Source of the DNA: Diplocarpon mali
Taxonomy: Eukaryota; Ascomycota; Leotiomycetes; Helotiales; Drepanopezizaceae
Length of the DNA stretch: 64,000 bases
Reading direction: 5' to 3'
NCBI GenBank assembly: GCA_024741835.1
Contig: JAENRP010000169.1
Location: 31,166 to 95,165 of the forward strand
Every line of letters begins with the position of its first letter. Positions within the stretch are counted from its first letter, which is position 1. Below are positions 21,465 through 33,473 of the stretch, in pieces. The position numbers were made by a program, and so were the translations under genes. The notes beneath the pieces were generated by a model, which worked only from the letters and a program-made list of their open reading frames with translations, was not told the origin of the DNA and made no database searches.

Positions 21465-24400
21465 CTAGGTGCACTTTGGGCCCTTGACACCCTTTGCATC
21501 GCGGTAGAATCTACCTGGCTTCTTCTTGCCCATGTACTCGCCGTCCTCACCGAATGGTGAATCCACCATCGTCATATCGAAGCCACGCTTGGATTTGTTG
21601 CCTAATGACTTGTCTTGGGAATGGTTCTTCGAGTCCTCGTTGCCCCAGGACGGATCCCATCGTTGCTGCTCTGCGTGGCCACTCTGCTCTTGCCCTGTGC
21701 TGTTGAGTGCCCAGCTGTTGTAGTCGAATTGCTGGGGCTGCAGAGCATTGTTGTCGCCATTTTGATAGGCGGCAAGATAGCTTTGTACTTGTTGCGCGAT
21801 GTCATCCCTGGGGTTTTGACCCGCGGAGTTTGCCGGGTGCATGTACGACACCGGAGGAGCTGGGACTTGTTGCGAGTATTGTGCGGTCATCATATGCGCT
21901 TGGGGTTGTTGATAAAAAGCGGCTTGCAACTTTGCAGCTTCAGCCTGTGCTCTTGCTTGCTTGGCAGCGTTGTCCCTGGCAAGACCTCTGACCCATTCAT
22001 CTCTCTTGTTTAGGTCGGTCAACCACTGTGGTGGCTCGACAGCAGGGTACGGTAAGCCTTTCAAGTATGCAACGATGCCTGAAAGTTGAGCATAGATTTC
22101 ATCGGCCGCGTTCTGATCTACTATGCTTGGTACTTGGATCGCCTGTTGAGCTTGCGCGACAGGTCGTTGAACTGGCCCGACAAGTTGGTGAAGAGCAGAA
22201 GAAACATTGTTCAGAGGATGAGTAGCAGGAACTGGTGGACGGGTTCTATCGCGGGCTTTCCATTGTTGTTCTGACTGACGGCTCAGGGCAATCTGAGAAG
22301 CCTGCTCGGGACCATACTGGTAGATCTCGTTCAGACGCTGGACCATCCAGGGCTCCGTCGGAAGTTTAATATCACGTTCGGGTTCGTAATCTATAGTTCC
22401 ATCCGTACCATGATTATTCTGGTGAGGCTCCTTTGCTGTGGGTGGAATGTCGCTGGGATCGGTGTAGATGACCATCAGCTCGAGTCCTTCTCGTCGCTGT
22501 TGAGTCTTCTGCTCGGCCGTCACGACGGGGACACTGCCACCTCGAGTAGTATATGTGGGTCCAAATGGAGATGATTTCACCAGCTGGCTGAAGTTGATCT
22601 CGATTGGCTCGGGGTACGGAAGGTCTGCTTCGCTCGGCTGGTACTCCTCATCTTCATCCATGGTTTCCGACACACGCTGTTTATGCATCATACCCTCCAG
22701 ACGATCGTCGTGTGCGTCTCTAAGCATTTCATCCTGCCGACCTTCGTCTTCTGCCTGCTCGTGCTTGAAGAGTCTGATCTCTTCTAGCTCTGAGCCGACC
22801 TTGAATTTAACACGCAAATGACGCCTGCTTTCCTTTCTCTCTCGTTTGGCCTTCTCCTCTGGTGTCTCGGGAGCTCGAGGGGGTGCGATGGGAGCCTTGG
22901 GTAGTTCAGGAGGCTTGGCAATACTTGCAAGAATCGCACCTAATTTCGATTCGGTTGGGGAAGATGGTTCGCGCTTCTTTGGGATCGCTTTTGCGATGGG
23001 TCTCGAAGCAATGCCAAGGAGGTTGACACCACTCCGCTTTATAGGGATTGGCTTGGCAGAAGGATTCACAGTCGAGGCGGTATCCAGAGCAAACTTCTTA
23101 TTCGCCTTGCCATTGGAACTGTCGCCTTCATGTGCTCTTTTCGTCGGAGGCAGCGCTATTTCAGCGTTCCGGGTTTTGGGTGGATCGGATTTCTCACGCA
23201 TCTTCTTCGGGTATTCAGCCTGCTCAGGTTCCTTTTTCGCCTTGGTCGCCTTCTCCTTCGCGTCAATAGTGTTTGCAAGTATTGTTACAATGTCCTTCTT
23301 GGTCTCCTCGTCACCCTTCTTGACCCAGCGCTTCTGAATGCCGTCAAACTTCAGTCGTTTCAACAGATCATCCGTCATGTTCTGGAATTTAGCGAGTAGA
23401 CTAAAAATAGCTTTTGGAAGCTTCGACTGGTGGTCATTCTCCTTATTGCACTCGATCAGAGTCGTGGTCAAACCGTTCACAAGCTTATGATTACCACCCA
23501 GATTGTCTACGATTGGACCATAGCCATAAACATTAGCAGCATCAATTGCTTGATACAACGAGTCGGACAGAATCACGCGCTCTCGCTTCAACCTCTGAAC
23601 CTCAGCTGGACGCGCCGCGGCTTCCTCGGTCTTTGTCGAGTTTGCCTTGATCTGTACTCGCAACGCGCTTATGAAATTACCGTACGCTAAAACGGCATCT
23701 GTGATGGCTTCTTTGCTTGGGCTTGAATTAGGATCCTTCCAGATGATACCGATCGCATCCCATCTTGTACCTTCGGGAATACTGGACGGGCGGATGTTGC
23801 CACGAATCTGAGCGCATTAGCCAGACCACAAATAGAGGTTGGAAGACGCGTCTGGTCCGCGCGTAGCCCGACCAAGATCGACACGACCATGCTAATACCG
23901 AGACGTCCGCGGTTGCTATGCTAGAGAGAACGTGTGGTGCTTACCTCGGAGATATCTTGCGAAGGTATTTCTTCGTCCTCTTCATATTCCGACTCCTCTG
24001 AACTACTTTCCTCCTCCGAAGAGCTTGTCTCCGTGACCGTCGAGGGAGAATTAGCACCTGAATTACCATCGTCACGGAGTTTGTTGACTATCACAGGTTT
24101 AGGACCACCGCTAGTACCCTGATAGCCACTTGTTGATGCCTTGATCTTTGGAGGTCGGCTTCTTCTCTTTGGAATTCCGGCGGGTATCAATACTGTAGCG
24201 AGAACGTTAGCGCCACTCCAAAAGCGGTGAAGAAACATTCGTAGAGCACGAGAATCGTAAACATACCCGACAGATCCAAACCTGGAACCAGATTCTTGCC
24301 GCTCTTTGATCTTCGCGGGTGGTATTTCGGGAGGGTAGCTATCCCGAGTCAGCGCACCACCCTTTCGGGAAGGGGAAAACGTTACTTACTCTTCAGGCCG

Positions 24401-25209
24401 GACGGGACAACTAATGCTGTGTCTTCCCAGGCGAGGAAAGGAGCATATTCAAACCGGTTCTTGATTACGGCAGACTCAGAATGCATCTCAGGATGGGTTA
24501 TCCTCAAGGTGTTCGGTGCCACCCTAGTTTGCTGAGCACGGGGTGTAATTAGTTGCACACTCTGCACAGGATCATCTACAGCTTTCTCCACGTCCTGCTT
24601 GGCCCCCCCACCTATATTGTTTGGCGGATTTTGGCACTGGACATTACTATCAACGAGCTGAGCGGGCTGAAAGCTATCATTTGGAGCAGAATTATAGTAC
24701 GCCAAAGCTGGGGACTGCGTTCGTTGGTTGTAGAAATTCCCCAATCCATTTTGCTGCCGTTGGGGATTCGAGGCCGACACGCTACGGCTCATGGTCTGGG
24801 ACTGGGGCACGGAGTACTGAAGAGACTGCGGCGAGATTGTGGCGGATTCCAGGGTGTGGCTGTGCGGATCAAAAGAAAAGGAGCTTTCATGGCTGTGGTA
24901 AGAAGGTGCACCCGAGAGGGAGGAGTCAACATCGAACGAATTCGGGCCAAAGACATCCGAGGGTCTCGCATGTTGTTGGTATTGAGAGGTGTATGGAGAG
25001 TTAGAATACGTAGCTTGCGGATATTGAGGCTGCTGAGACAAGGTGAACTGGTCGTAGGACTGATGGGTGGCCGAGTATCGACCATACGCATCTGGCGCCT
25101 CTTGCTGCGGGTAGGAGTACTGCTGGTCGGTGGGAGCTGGCCAGCCAGAATTGGCCATCAAGTCGTCGTAGACCAAGTCGTCCGGGAGGTAGGAATTCGG
25201 CCCCTCCAT
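21465..25209 (-). CDS. PNUTS/Ref2/Ppn1-like PP1-binding mRNA 3'-end factor
   Basis: Large nuclear protein, 1160 aa, from four minus-strand exons: 24390-25209, 24267-24338, 23945-24192 and 21465-23807; all introns are GT-AG and in phase. The first 270 residues are a Gln/Tyr/Ser/Pro-rich disordered region. A basic PKRRSRPPKIK stretch and an acidic Ser-Glu run (about 340-375) follow. Residues about 440-560 look like a TFIIS N-terminal (LW-type) helical bundle: ALAYGNF, YGYGPIVDNLGGN, LTTTLIECNKEND, LLKRLKFDGIQKRWVKKGD. Near residue 711, LRVKFKVGSELEEIRLF fits an RVxF-type PP1 docking motif with the following L-x-x-I-R-x-F seen in PNUTS-class regulators. This domain order is what fission yeast Ppn1 and yeast Ref2, subunits of the cleavage/polyadenylation phosphatase module, share. 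The C-terminal third is Gln/Pro/Ala-rich and ends GRFYRDAKGVKGP. The family call is inference from motif order. Confidence 0.7.
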
Positions 25210-25497
25210 TTGGTGTGGTGTGATGTTTTTATATTGCCTTGTTCCCTGTCGAGTAGATTGAAGGCTTGAATGTAAATATCACGTGGGGTCGAGTCGACCT
25301 GTTGGATCCAATTGGGGTGGAAAGAGCGGAGACGCGGGCACTTGCTCTGATTGGCGAGAGCTGCAGGGAGTGGGGCGTGATTGGCTGGCTAAACGGACGA
25401 ATCAGCATGGAGTTCTTTGGTCAAGTTAACCCGCATCTGGCCGCATCGGCCTGCTTTGCCACGGCTGCGACTCGGCCGCAAACAGGTCTGACGCGAG

Positions 25498-25540
25498 AGT
25501 GAAGTGAAGTGAAGCGAAGCAAAATGAAGCGGAGCGAAAC
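25498..25540. repeat. GAAGT/GAAGC pentamer repeat
   Basis: Tandem degenerate pentamers GAAGT, GAAGC, AAAAT and GGAGC lie in the PNUTS-like/SLY1 promoter gap. Confidence 0.7.
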
Positions 25541-25701
25541 GAGATGCGGTGATATGCTGTATGTGATGGTGTTTTGCGACCAAAGAAATCAGAAGATGGA
25601 ATATCTGCGCCGTAGCAGTCAGGCTTGACAATTGTCGTTCGTCACTGCAAGCTGAGGTGAGGGAGTCGGTAAGCAGAAACACAGAGCCCGCACATGGGCA
25701 C

Positions 25702-25925
25702 AGTCCCAGTCCCCGTCCCAGTCCCAGCAGAAGCCCCGTCGGCTGCCAACACCCACACCCACACCCAACATCACCCACGTCCGTCTCCGTCAAGATCCCC
25801 CGTTTCACCTGTTCCACACCGCAGGAACGCGATCGGTTCAGATCAATTCTGGCATTCAGTGTCCAGGAAAGGTACAGGTACTGACACTGGTACTGATGAT
25901 ATTCATACTGATACGGATACTGGTG
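25702..25925. repeat. Three short tandem repeats
   Basis: In order: GTCCCA units (about 25702-25732), CACCCA units (about 25749-25770) and a degenerate TACTGA/TACTGG array (about 25876-25925). They are separated by 20-100 bp of nonrepetitive sequence. Confidence 0.75.
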
Positions 25926-26732
25926 CTCTGTGCCTGGCGAAGATCGCGCACCTCTCTTATCGTAGGGGCGAATGGTTCTGTATCCCGTCTTGTTCCCGTA
26001 GTGTACTGCATTGGTATCCTGTCTGTGGTCCTTGACCAACCGAGGGTCAACAGGAACAGCACCCGCGACGGCGCAAGCTCGTGTCTAGGCGATTGAGGAG
26101 CAGAGGAAGGGGATTCTGCGGGAGCAACATACAGCACTTGCAAGCACTGTTGAGTTAAAAGGACCATGGTATTCTCGTAGGCCCCGCGCCTCGTAGATAC
26201 GTGGTATGTAGGTGGGTTTGAAAGCGATGCAGTAATGTCAAGACCGTACCGTACCTACCCTTGGTTTTGTCTTTCTCTTCCCTTCTCTCCGCTGTCTAAT
26301 TTTGCGCCTCTCCACAAGACCGAAGCGCAACTCTTGCAATCGGTCACTTTGTGCAGTTCAGTAGTATGATCATGTATATCTGTTATATATCGTGGCCAGG
26401 ACGGCTGGGAAGAAGTGCTCGTGGTTGTAAATGAGACGTGAATCGATTTGGATGAGTCGTGGGAAGTGAGGTGTAGAGGAAATGATCAAGGAGAGTTGAC
26501 CGTGAAAGGGTGAGCATATTCTCGGCGTTTGGCGCTAGCGGTAGCCCCGCTAGTGCGTCCGGACACAGCTCCAAATCCAGGTCTCCAGCCTTTAAGGTCT
26601 CGTCGCCAAAAGCTGATCTGTTCAAATTTGAATTCCCAGCTCTGATACTGCGACCTTATTCGAGCTGTACTGGGCTTACATGTCACGGCTCCAAATCCTG
26701 GCTGATTTGCAGCCGGCAGACCCCTCGCAGCC

Positions 26733-29077
26733 ATGGCCGCAAGTCATAACACGCTGCGGGAGCGCCAAATCAGTAAGTGAACACCCAGATCGGGTTGGAT
26801 GGTTGTCATTGATGATTGAGTCTAGGGGCAATAGAGCGCATGTTGAATTTGAATCGCGATGCCGATGACGCCTCCGCCGACCACGATCAGGCTGGCAATG
26901 GCGCAACGGTGTCTGCGCCTATTCTTAACTCGGATGGAGATCCCATTTGGAAAGTTCTTGTCTTTGACGACTTGGGCCGAGATGTCATCAGCAGTGTTCT
27001 ACGGGTCAGTGATCTGCGAGCATGGGGGGTCACGATGCACATGTACGTTGGACGCGAGGCTGGATGGTATGCGAATGAAATTCTGACAAACTTAGGCACA
27101 TCGCATCTTCACGGCATCCAATCCCAGATGTACCTGTTCTATACGTTGTCGAACCTACCGCCTCAAACCTAACTTCGATCACATCCGACCTCTCGCGCGG
27201 ACTGTATTCCCCGGCGTACATCAACTTCCTATCTTCGATACCACGACCCCTCCTCGAAGACTTTGCGAAACAGACGACCGAGGCTGGAACTTCTGAAAGC
27301 ATAGCCCAGTTTTATGATCAGTATCTGAACTTCATCGTTGGGGAGCCAGATTTATTCAGCTTGGGAATGCGAAAAGATAATACGTACTGGGCCTTGAATA
27401 GTGCTCTGACAAAGGACGAAGAGTTAGACAACGTGGTTGACAGGATTGTCAGTGGGCTTTTTAGTGTGATGGCTACCATGGGTATGCGGAAATCTCCGGG
27501 TATATCTTACATAAAGGCTGACCGAATTCAGGTGTTATGCCAATCATTCGCTGTCCGAAAGGTGCAGCTGCAGAGATGATTTCAGCAAAGCTCGACCGTA
27601 AGCTGCGGGACCATATTCTGAACTCAAAAGACAACCTATTTTCCTCACAGGGTAGCCGAACGTCAATAGCCAGCGGTGCCTCTTCACGACCAGTACTCAT
27701 AATCCTCGATCGAAATGTAGACCTGATACCTATGCTCTCGCATTCCTGGACATATCAATCCTTGGTACATGATGTACTTAAAATGAAGCTCAACAGAATT
27801 ACAGTCGAAACACCTGTAGACGAGACGAACCTGGCTAAAGGATCTACGAAGAAAGCGTACGACTTGACATCGACAGACTTCTTCTGGAGCAAGAATGCTA
27901 GCCTGCCTTTTCCTCAGGTCGCAGAAGACATTGATGCGGAGCTGAGTAGATACAAGGATGATGCGAATGAAATCACCAAGAAGACGGGAGCTTCTTCCAT
28001 AGAAGATCTACAAAACGACACCAACGCATCTGCACAACATCTCAAGGCTGCTATCACTCTCCTTCCCGAGTTACGAGAGCGCAAAGCGATCCTCGACATG
28101 CACATGAATATTCTGGCTGCATTATTGACAGGCATCAAAAATCGGCAGTTGGACAATTATTTCCAGATGGAAGAAAGCGTTACAAAGCTCAATAAGCAAC
28201 AGATTCAAGATGTGTTGGAGGGCGAAGATAAAGGCACTGAGCCGATGGACAAATTGCGCCTATTCATTATATGGTTCCTTAGCACGGAACAAGATGTCTC
28301 AAGAGCAGAAATGGAGAAGTATGAAGAGTTATTGAAGACAGCGGGGGCAGAGACCTCTTCCCTAGCCTATGTCAAACAGCGAGTTCCCCCAAACCTCCTA
28401 CAAGAGTAAAAAAGAAATAACCTTTTGTTAGAGTTCGCGCCACAACTCGCATGACAATGATGACCTCTGCTCCCTCTCAGGCCAGCCCTTCCGCCTCCAA
28501 CACCGGCAGCCTCTTCGGCACCTTCCAAAGCCGTCTCGGAGGGCTCTCCACCATCACCTCTAAAATTCAAGAGTCTGGCATCGGCGGTAACCTGGGTGCC
28601 AACGTCGAGAACTTCATCTCGGGCGTCAAGAACTTGATGCCCGTTAACCGCGACCTGACAGTCACCAAGATCACCGAGTCGATTATGGATCCTGCGGGCG
28701 CCAACAGCAGCGCCATTGCCAAGACGGAGAACTACTTGTACTTCGATCCCCGGAGTGCCAACGCTAGAGGCACAATGCCGCCACCTAGCGCAGCGAGGAA
28801 GGGGGAGCAGATGCCTGGCGGTATGGGGCCGGGCATGAGCGCTACGTTTGGGCAGCGGAGGCAGGGCTTTAGCGAGGCAATCGTGTTCACCGTCGGCGGA
28901 GGCAGTATGGACGAGTATGGCAACTTGCAAGAGTGGGCGATGCGGACCGGGGCGGGCGGTAGTGGTGCTTCGCAAGGGGCGGGCAAGAGAAGAGTGGTGT
29001 ATGGAAGCACGGAACTGGCTAATGCGGAGGAGTTCCTGAAGCTGGAGTTGGAGAGGTTGGGGACAGAGGCTGCCTAG
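26733..29077 (+). CDS. SLY1: SLY1, Sec1/Munc18-family protein
   Basis: SM protein that binds the syntaxin Sed5 and promotes SNARE assembly in ER-Golgi traffic. Proposed exons are 26733-26772, 26826-27042, 27096-27481, 27532-28378 and 28432-29077, giving 711 aa. The N-terminus MAASHNTLRERQIRAIERMLNLN leads into PIWKVLVFDDLGRDVISSVLRVSDLR, typical of domain 1 of Sly1. Later blocks include YVVEPTASNLTSITSDL, PRPLLEDFA, PVLIILDRNVDLIPMLSHSWTYQSLVHDVL (the SM signature) and, at the C-terminus, AIVFTVGGGSMDEYGNLQEW. The last intron is best read as GC-AG (28379-28431, 53 nt): this joins YVKQ to VRATTRMTMMTS, as expected of the family. The only GT alternative is a 26-nt intron, too short to be likely. 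Intron 1 sits just 40 nt after the start codon. The gene is divergent from the PNUTS-like gene. Confidence 0.93.
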
Positions 29078-31548
29078 GTGGCGACGCTTGTATAGTGTCC
29101 AGCCCGGAATATACGCACTGACTGTACTCGATACCTCAAGCCGGTGTGTATATGGCCATTACATTTGGTGATCCGCAGTAGTCTCATCATCATCTCTCCA
29201 TCTTAACCTCGATTTATCGGCGAAATGACGTTAGCAGTTACCATAAAAGATCCACAAGAAACATAGTGGGATGTAGCGAGAACCACACGCGTAAGATTGG
29301 AAGAATGTTTGCAAAATATGAATTTCTGACTGGGTTTCTAAACATTTCATGCTGCAGTCCTGCGACAACAGTTTTAGTTCCGGGAACAGACGTGAAGGGC
29401 ACAGATTATCAAGGACAAGACAAGATGTGAACGCGTGCATGGTTGGCGTATCACCCGCGAGCCAATAAGCCTGTTCTTGTTCTGCAAAGGCGTCAAGGTA
29501 GTGCATAGTAAGTAATACTAGCAGAAGTAGATGGGGCGCCTCTCAGAGAGGCACGATAAAGTAGAGTTATTGTGATGCCACTGATCTGTTCTTAACAGAA
29601 GTGTCATTTGGGAGAGGACCTTGGCATCGCTGCGAGAAATGCGTGGGTTTCGATTATGGCTTGCTATAGCGATGTGATATCCCTCACCCGCTTTTTGACA
29701 TGCTTTATTAGTCAGAAGCTATATAGCATGAGCGAGTAACGCTAAAGTTTTATTGATATATATAAAGAGAATACTATCATAAACTTCTTCCTGCGATCGT
29801 TGGTTAATAAAACTGAACTCGAAACAACAAACCTTCAATTTTCGCGAAACTAAGAAGATGGATTTGTAAATGCTCGAATATAAAACTAGTAGATTCCTGA
29901 AAAATGGGAAGCGTTAGTACGGAGTTTCTCCAGCTACGATACTCCTTGTAGTTTAATATTTCGAAAATGTCTCACTAAACTAAGTATCTACGATATTGTA
30001 AGATATATGAATACATATTTCCAGGCAGACAACAACCCACCACCTGTAAGTGGTGTCTTCAGACTCTTTAAGAGTCTGCAAAGCCGAGATTGAGTCCTTT
30101 CGACTACGAAATAATTAATCCCTAAGTCAAATGAAGCCGGAACTTTCAAAAATGTCAGTATGAAAAATTGATATCTTTACTATACTACCTCTTCTATAAA
30201 TACCCTCTACTTTCGACCTCTACTCGCGTTATCTAGGATTGTTCAAATATATGTCTATATTAAAAGGAAAGGCTTAATAAAGGATTCGAAGGGGAAAAAG
30301 GCAGGTTATAGAACTTGGTGGAAGAGGAGGACGGGGTGAAGGAAAAGGATATATTTTGATAATTTTATATAGAGTCGATAAGAAGTGTTGTGATCAAGAG
30401 CCGTTGCCGATTAGCAATACGCTTCTTATGATCAAATAAATAGTCGCTATTAGCGTAATGGGGTTGTCTTAGAATAGAGAACCTAACGCGATTATGTTTA
30501 TTAAAGCACCTTCCAAGAACGTACTCGCCCGAGACTTAAAGGGAATAACTATCGACTGAGGTATAGGTTGGACTCTTATCTAAGTAATTGGGAATCATAG
30601 GCGTAATAGGCTAAATAGTGAAGATATAAGGAGTTTTCAGACTAGTGTATCCTTGGATGTAAATCCGACCATAGCATTTCTCGCTCGTGCTACATAACTT
30701 AGAACTAATGTAGAATATTAAAAGGGAAAAGAACATATTTTTACGCTCTGTGATATATGGCAAAATATTCCAAAGACGAAATTCAAAAATAGACCTTAAT
30801 GTAAAGTACAATATACACTTATAGCTCTTTTACAGTTCTCGGCTCTTTGAGTTACTAATGTTACAAGGCCTACCCTAGTCGCAAAGGAGCTACTAGCGGG
30901 GGTTCAGTTTTCGGAATACGGAAAGGACCTCTACTGTGGTAGACCAGGTTTCGGAAATCACTCAAATGTATATTTAGGGTGGCGAAGGTGATCCAGGATT
31001 ACTGAATTTTACATACAATTACGTTTTTGGACTAAATACCTCCTTATCGCAAAATCATATTCGAAAATATCATTTTTCCCAGTTTCAGCTACCGACCAAA
31101 CGCACCCTGATATCACGCTGCATGTGACTGTTGGCAACGCTGATCTACAATGTATCGCCGAGCAAAAGCTAGCGAAGATGGCACAAGCATGATCATCATG
31201 CGAAGACATGATAGTGATCAGCCTTTGCTCGTTCCCCGATTTTTCCACGGATCCTCATTTATTTAGCGTAGAGCTGTGACAGTTTCAGCCGATATCCAGG
31301 GGCCAACCTAGTAGCTCCGGTCTTGAGAGGTTGCAGGATCTGCCTCGATTTTGGAATATTAATAGCTCAGATGAAATTTGAGCTATGGAGAAGTAAATAC
31401 CACCCTCGAGTAATATGCGTTTCAGGGTTCTGCACCTTCCCGAAGATCATCAGAACAATCAGGCAAAACGCTCACTTGAACGGTCCGAATCGACATTAGG
31501 ATTTTCGTTTTGTCCCACGCGCAAAGATAAATATACCTAACATCCATC
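29078..31548. other. AT-rich desert
   Basis: No gene is supported. 29.1-29.6 kb is the SLY1 3' flank. From about 29.7 to 31.1 kb the base composition drops to strongly AT-rich, rich in TpA and stop codons in all frames, which suggests old repeat DNA mutated by RIP. I could not recognise a transposon protein or terminal repeats in it. Confidence 0.6.
29700..31050. repeat. RIP-like AT-rich block, origin unknown
   Basis: A visible change in composition, with frequent ATATA and TTAATA strings and stops in every frame, contrasts with the flanking gene-rich DNA. Decayed repeat or transposon DNA is the likely source, but this is inference: no element boundary or coding remnant is readable. Confidence 0.5.
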
Positions 31549-32123
31549 ATGGCTGCCACCCCCGAGCCAATCTCGGTGCTGTTTGTCTGCCTGGGGAACA
31601 TCTGTCGCTCGACCATGGCAGAGGGAATCTTCAGATCGATCGTTTCGAAGCCTCCTTACCAGCCTTTGATATCCGTCGTCGACAGCTGTGGAACAGGAGC
31701 GTATCACACTGGCAGCAGTCCAGATTCCCGAACCATATCAACACTGGAAGATAACGGTATCACCGATTACGAGCATGCGGCTCGCAAGGCACGTTCTCGG
31801 CGACCCCGCATCCAAACAAACACACATGGCCCTGGCTGAGTGACTTCTGACAATTCTGCTAGATCCACGCATCGGACTTCTCGAAGTTCGACTTCATCTT
31901 TGCCATGGACCGGCAGAATCTCCGCGATCTCCAGCAGGTTCGGCCGCGCGGCGGTGATAAAGCAAGGGTCATGCTCTTCGGAGAGTTTTCCGGGAAGAAG
32001 GGGGCGGAGGAGGTGGATGACCCGTACTACGGGGCGAGGGATGGGTTTGAAGTTGCGTACGAGCAGTGCTCGAGGTTTTCGAAAAACTTCTTGAAGGAGA
32101 CTTTCCCAGATGTGGAGGCTTGA
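31549..32123 (+). CDS. Low-molecular-weight phosphotyrosine phosphatase
   Basis: Small cytosolic protein tyrosine phosphatase, 166 aa, the normal size. The P-loop C-x5-R-S lies at the N-terminus: VCLGNICRS, nucleophile Cys14, Arg20, Ser21. The general-acid loop is DPYYG with Asp133. Other family blocks are SCGTGAYHTGSSPDSRT, HAARK and FIFAMDRQNL. Two exons, 31549-31788 and 31863-32123, join AARK to IHASDF. The only donor that keeps this conserved join is GC (AAG|GCACGT), so the 74-nt intron appears to be GC-AG; it has a CTGAC branch site near the TAG acceptor. Reading through without splicing ends the protein at about residue 96, before the Asp loop. The gene is isolated, between an AT-rich desert and the chitin synthase upstream region. 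Confidence 0.94.
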
Positions 32124-33473
32124 GAAGGATACGTTGGGCTGGGTCGCAGGCACTCAATTTACGATACTCTGATATCCAACCGGTGTCTGTCCTCTGGGTA
32201 CTTCCTCTGGGCATATGCGCTTGACCCTCTGAATACCTATTGTCTACCTACATCCACCACCAAGAGAACCGGCCAAGAAAAGAACCTGGCAGACATGATA
32301 AGTTTGGGAAGAGGAACCCGATTGCGGCGGCTTCGCATCCACGGCTGCGGTCAAACCTTACTTACCTCAGTAAATCTCAGGAGAGGGGGAGAAGGATGAG
32401 CGATGAGTCAGCAGATATGCCACATACAGGATCTGCCGTTTCCGAAGGGAAGGCGCGGCATATATATATCCAGCAAAAACCGATATCTTCATCTTCGCTA
32501 TAGCACGACCATGAGGCGAGATGGTAGTCCTGTCCGTTGTTCTTCCATTCTTGCGGTTCTTTTTACGATGATGTCTCGCAAGCACATAAGCGCACAGGCG
32601 CTCATGGGGGCTGATGATTGCGTGGAAGAATGGATTCACACCTCCTCTGCTTTCCTCTATTGGCCCGAGCCTGTGGCTTTTGGCTTCTGGCATTTGACTT
32701 TTTGGCCTTTGGACTGTGGCTAATAATGAATATCTTGCGGGTGCGGGGAATTGATGGGCAGCCCGATTGTACCCGTTTCTCCCCAGCAGCCCATTCCAGC
32801 CAGCCCGCCAGAAGCTTAGTTCGTATACGTTGCGGTAACGAAGCCATAAGGAGCAAATATATACCAGTAGGCACGTACTCGAGTATCGGTTCCCGTAACA
32901 CCTGGCTATCTATGTAACTGTCCTGTTCAAGAATCTCCCGTCGTGAGGCCTTGTCCATTATCTCTCTTCAACCTCATGTGCAGGATCGCGCACATACGCC
33001 CATCCCCATCCTACGCGGCTCATTCATAGGTATGCCGTTTTTTCGTAGGTATTTGTACTCGTCACTCGTTCATTCATTTTCCTCCAGCATCGTCTAACGT
33101 CATTTCGCAGCTTATTTGGTCCCCTCGCATCTGAAACTCACCGGGGCTCGCCCGCCTTGGCCAGATACCCAAACAAACCAAAAACCCAAACCCCAAACCC
33201 TGCGCACTCTCTCTACGACCTCCTGAAACTCGACTTCCCAGGATACGTCTCCGAATACCACTGCAAATCCCAAATCGCATATCGCTTCTCTTCGCTTCAG
33301 AGCTTACGCTGACAAGCCTCGAGAGATAGGGCGGGCTTCTTCTGCTCTCCTGGATTCGACTTGACGGTTCTGTGCAGGCTGCACCCATTGAGCCTGGCAA
33401 TATTATCGCCCCAGAGCTTTTGGGCCTCGATTATACCTCGCCGCCAGAGACTTGTGAATTTAGTCGGTGAACC
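32124..33473. other. Chitin synthase upstream region
   Basis: No gene is supported. It is pyrimidine-rich towards 33.1-33.3 kb, with CCAAAC/CCCAAA strings, consistent with a promoter and long 5' leader of the chitin synthase gene. Confidence 0.5.

Larger units (their letters stand above)
25210..26732. promoter_or_regulatory. Divergent promoter with clustered microsatellites
   Basis: This 1.5-kb gap separates the starts of the PNUTS-like gene (minus) and SLY1 (plus). Within it are a GAAGT/GAAGC pentamer array (about 25498-25540), a GTCCCA array (about 25702-25732), an ACCCAC array (about 25749-25770) and an ACTGAT/ACTGGT array (about 25876-25925). No gene is supported. Long open frames across the arrays are a by-product of the repeats. 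Confidence 0.6.
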
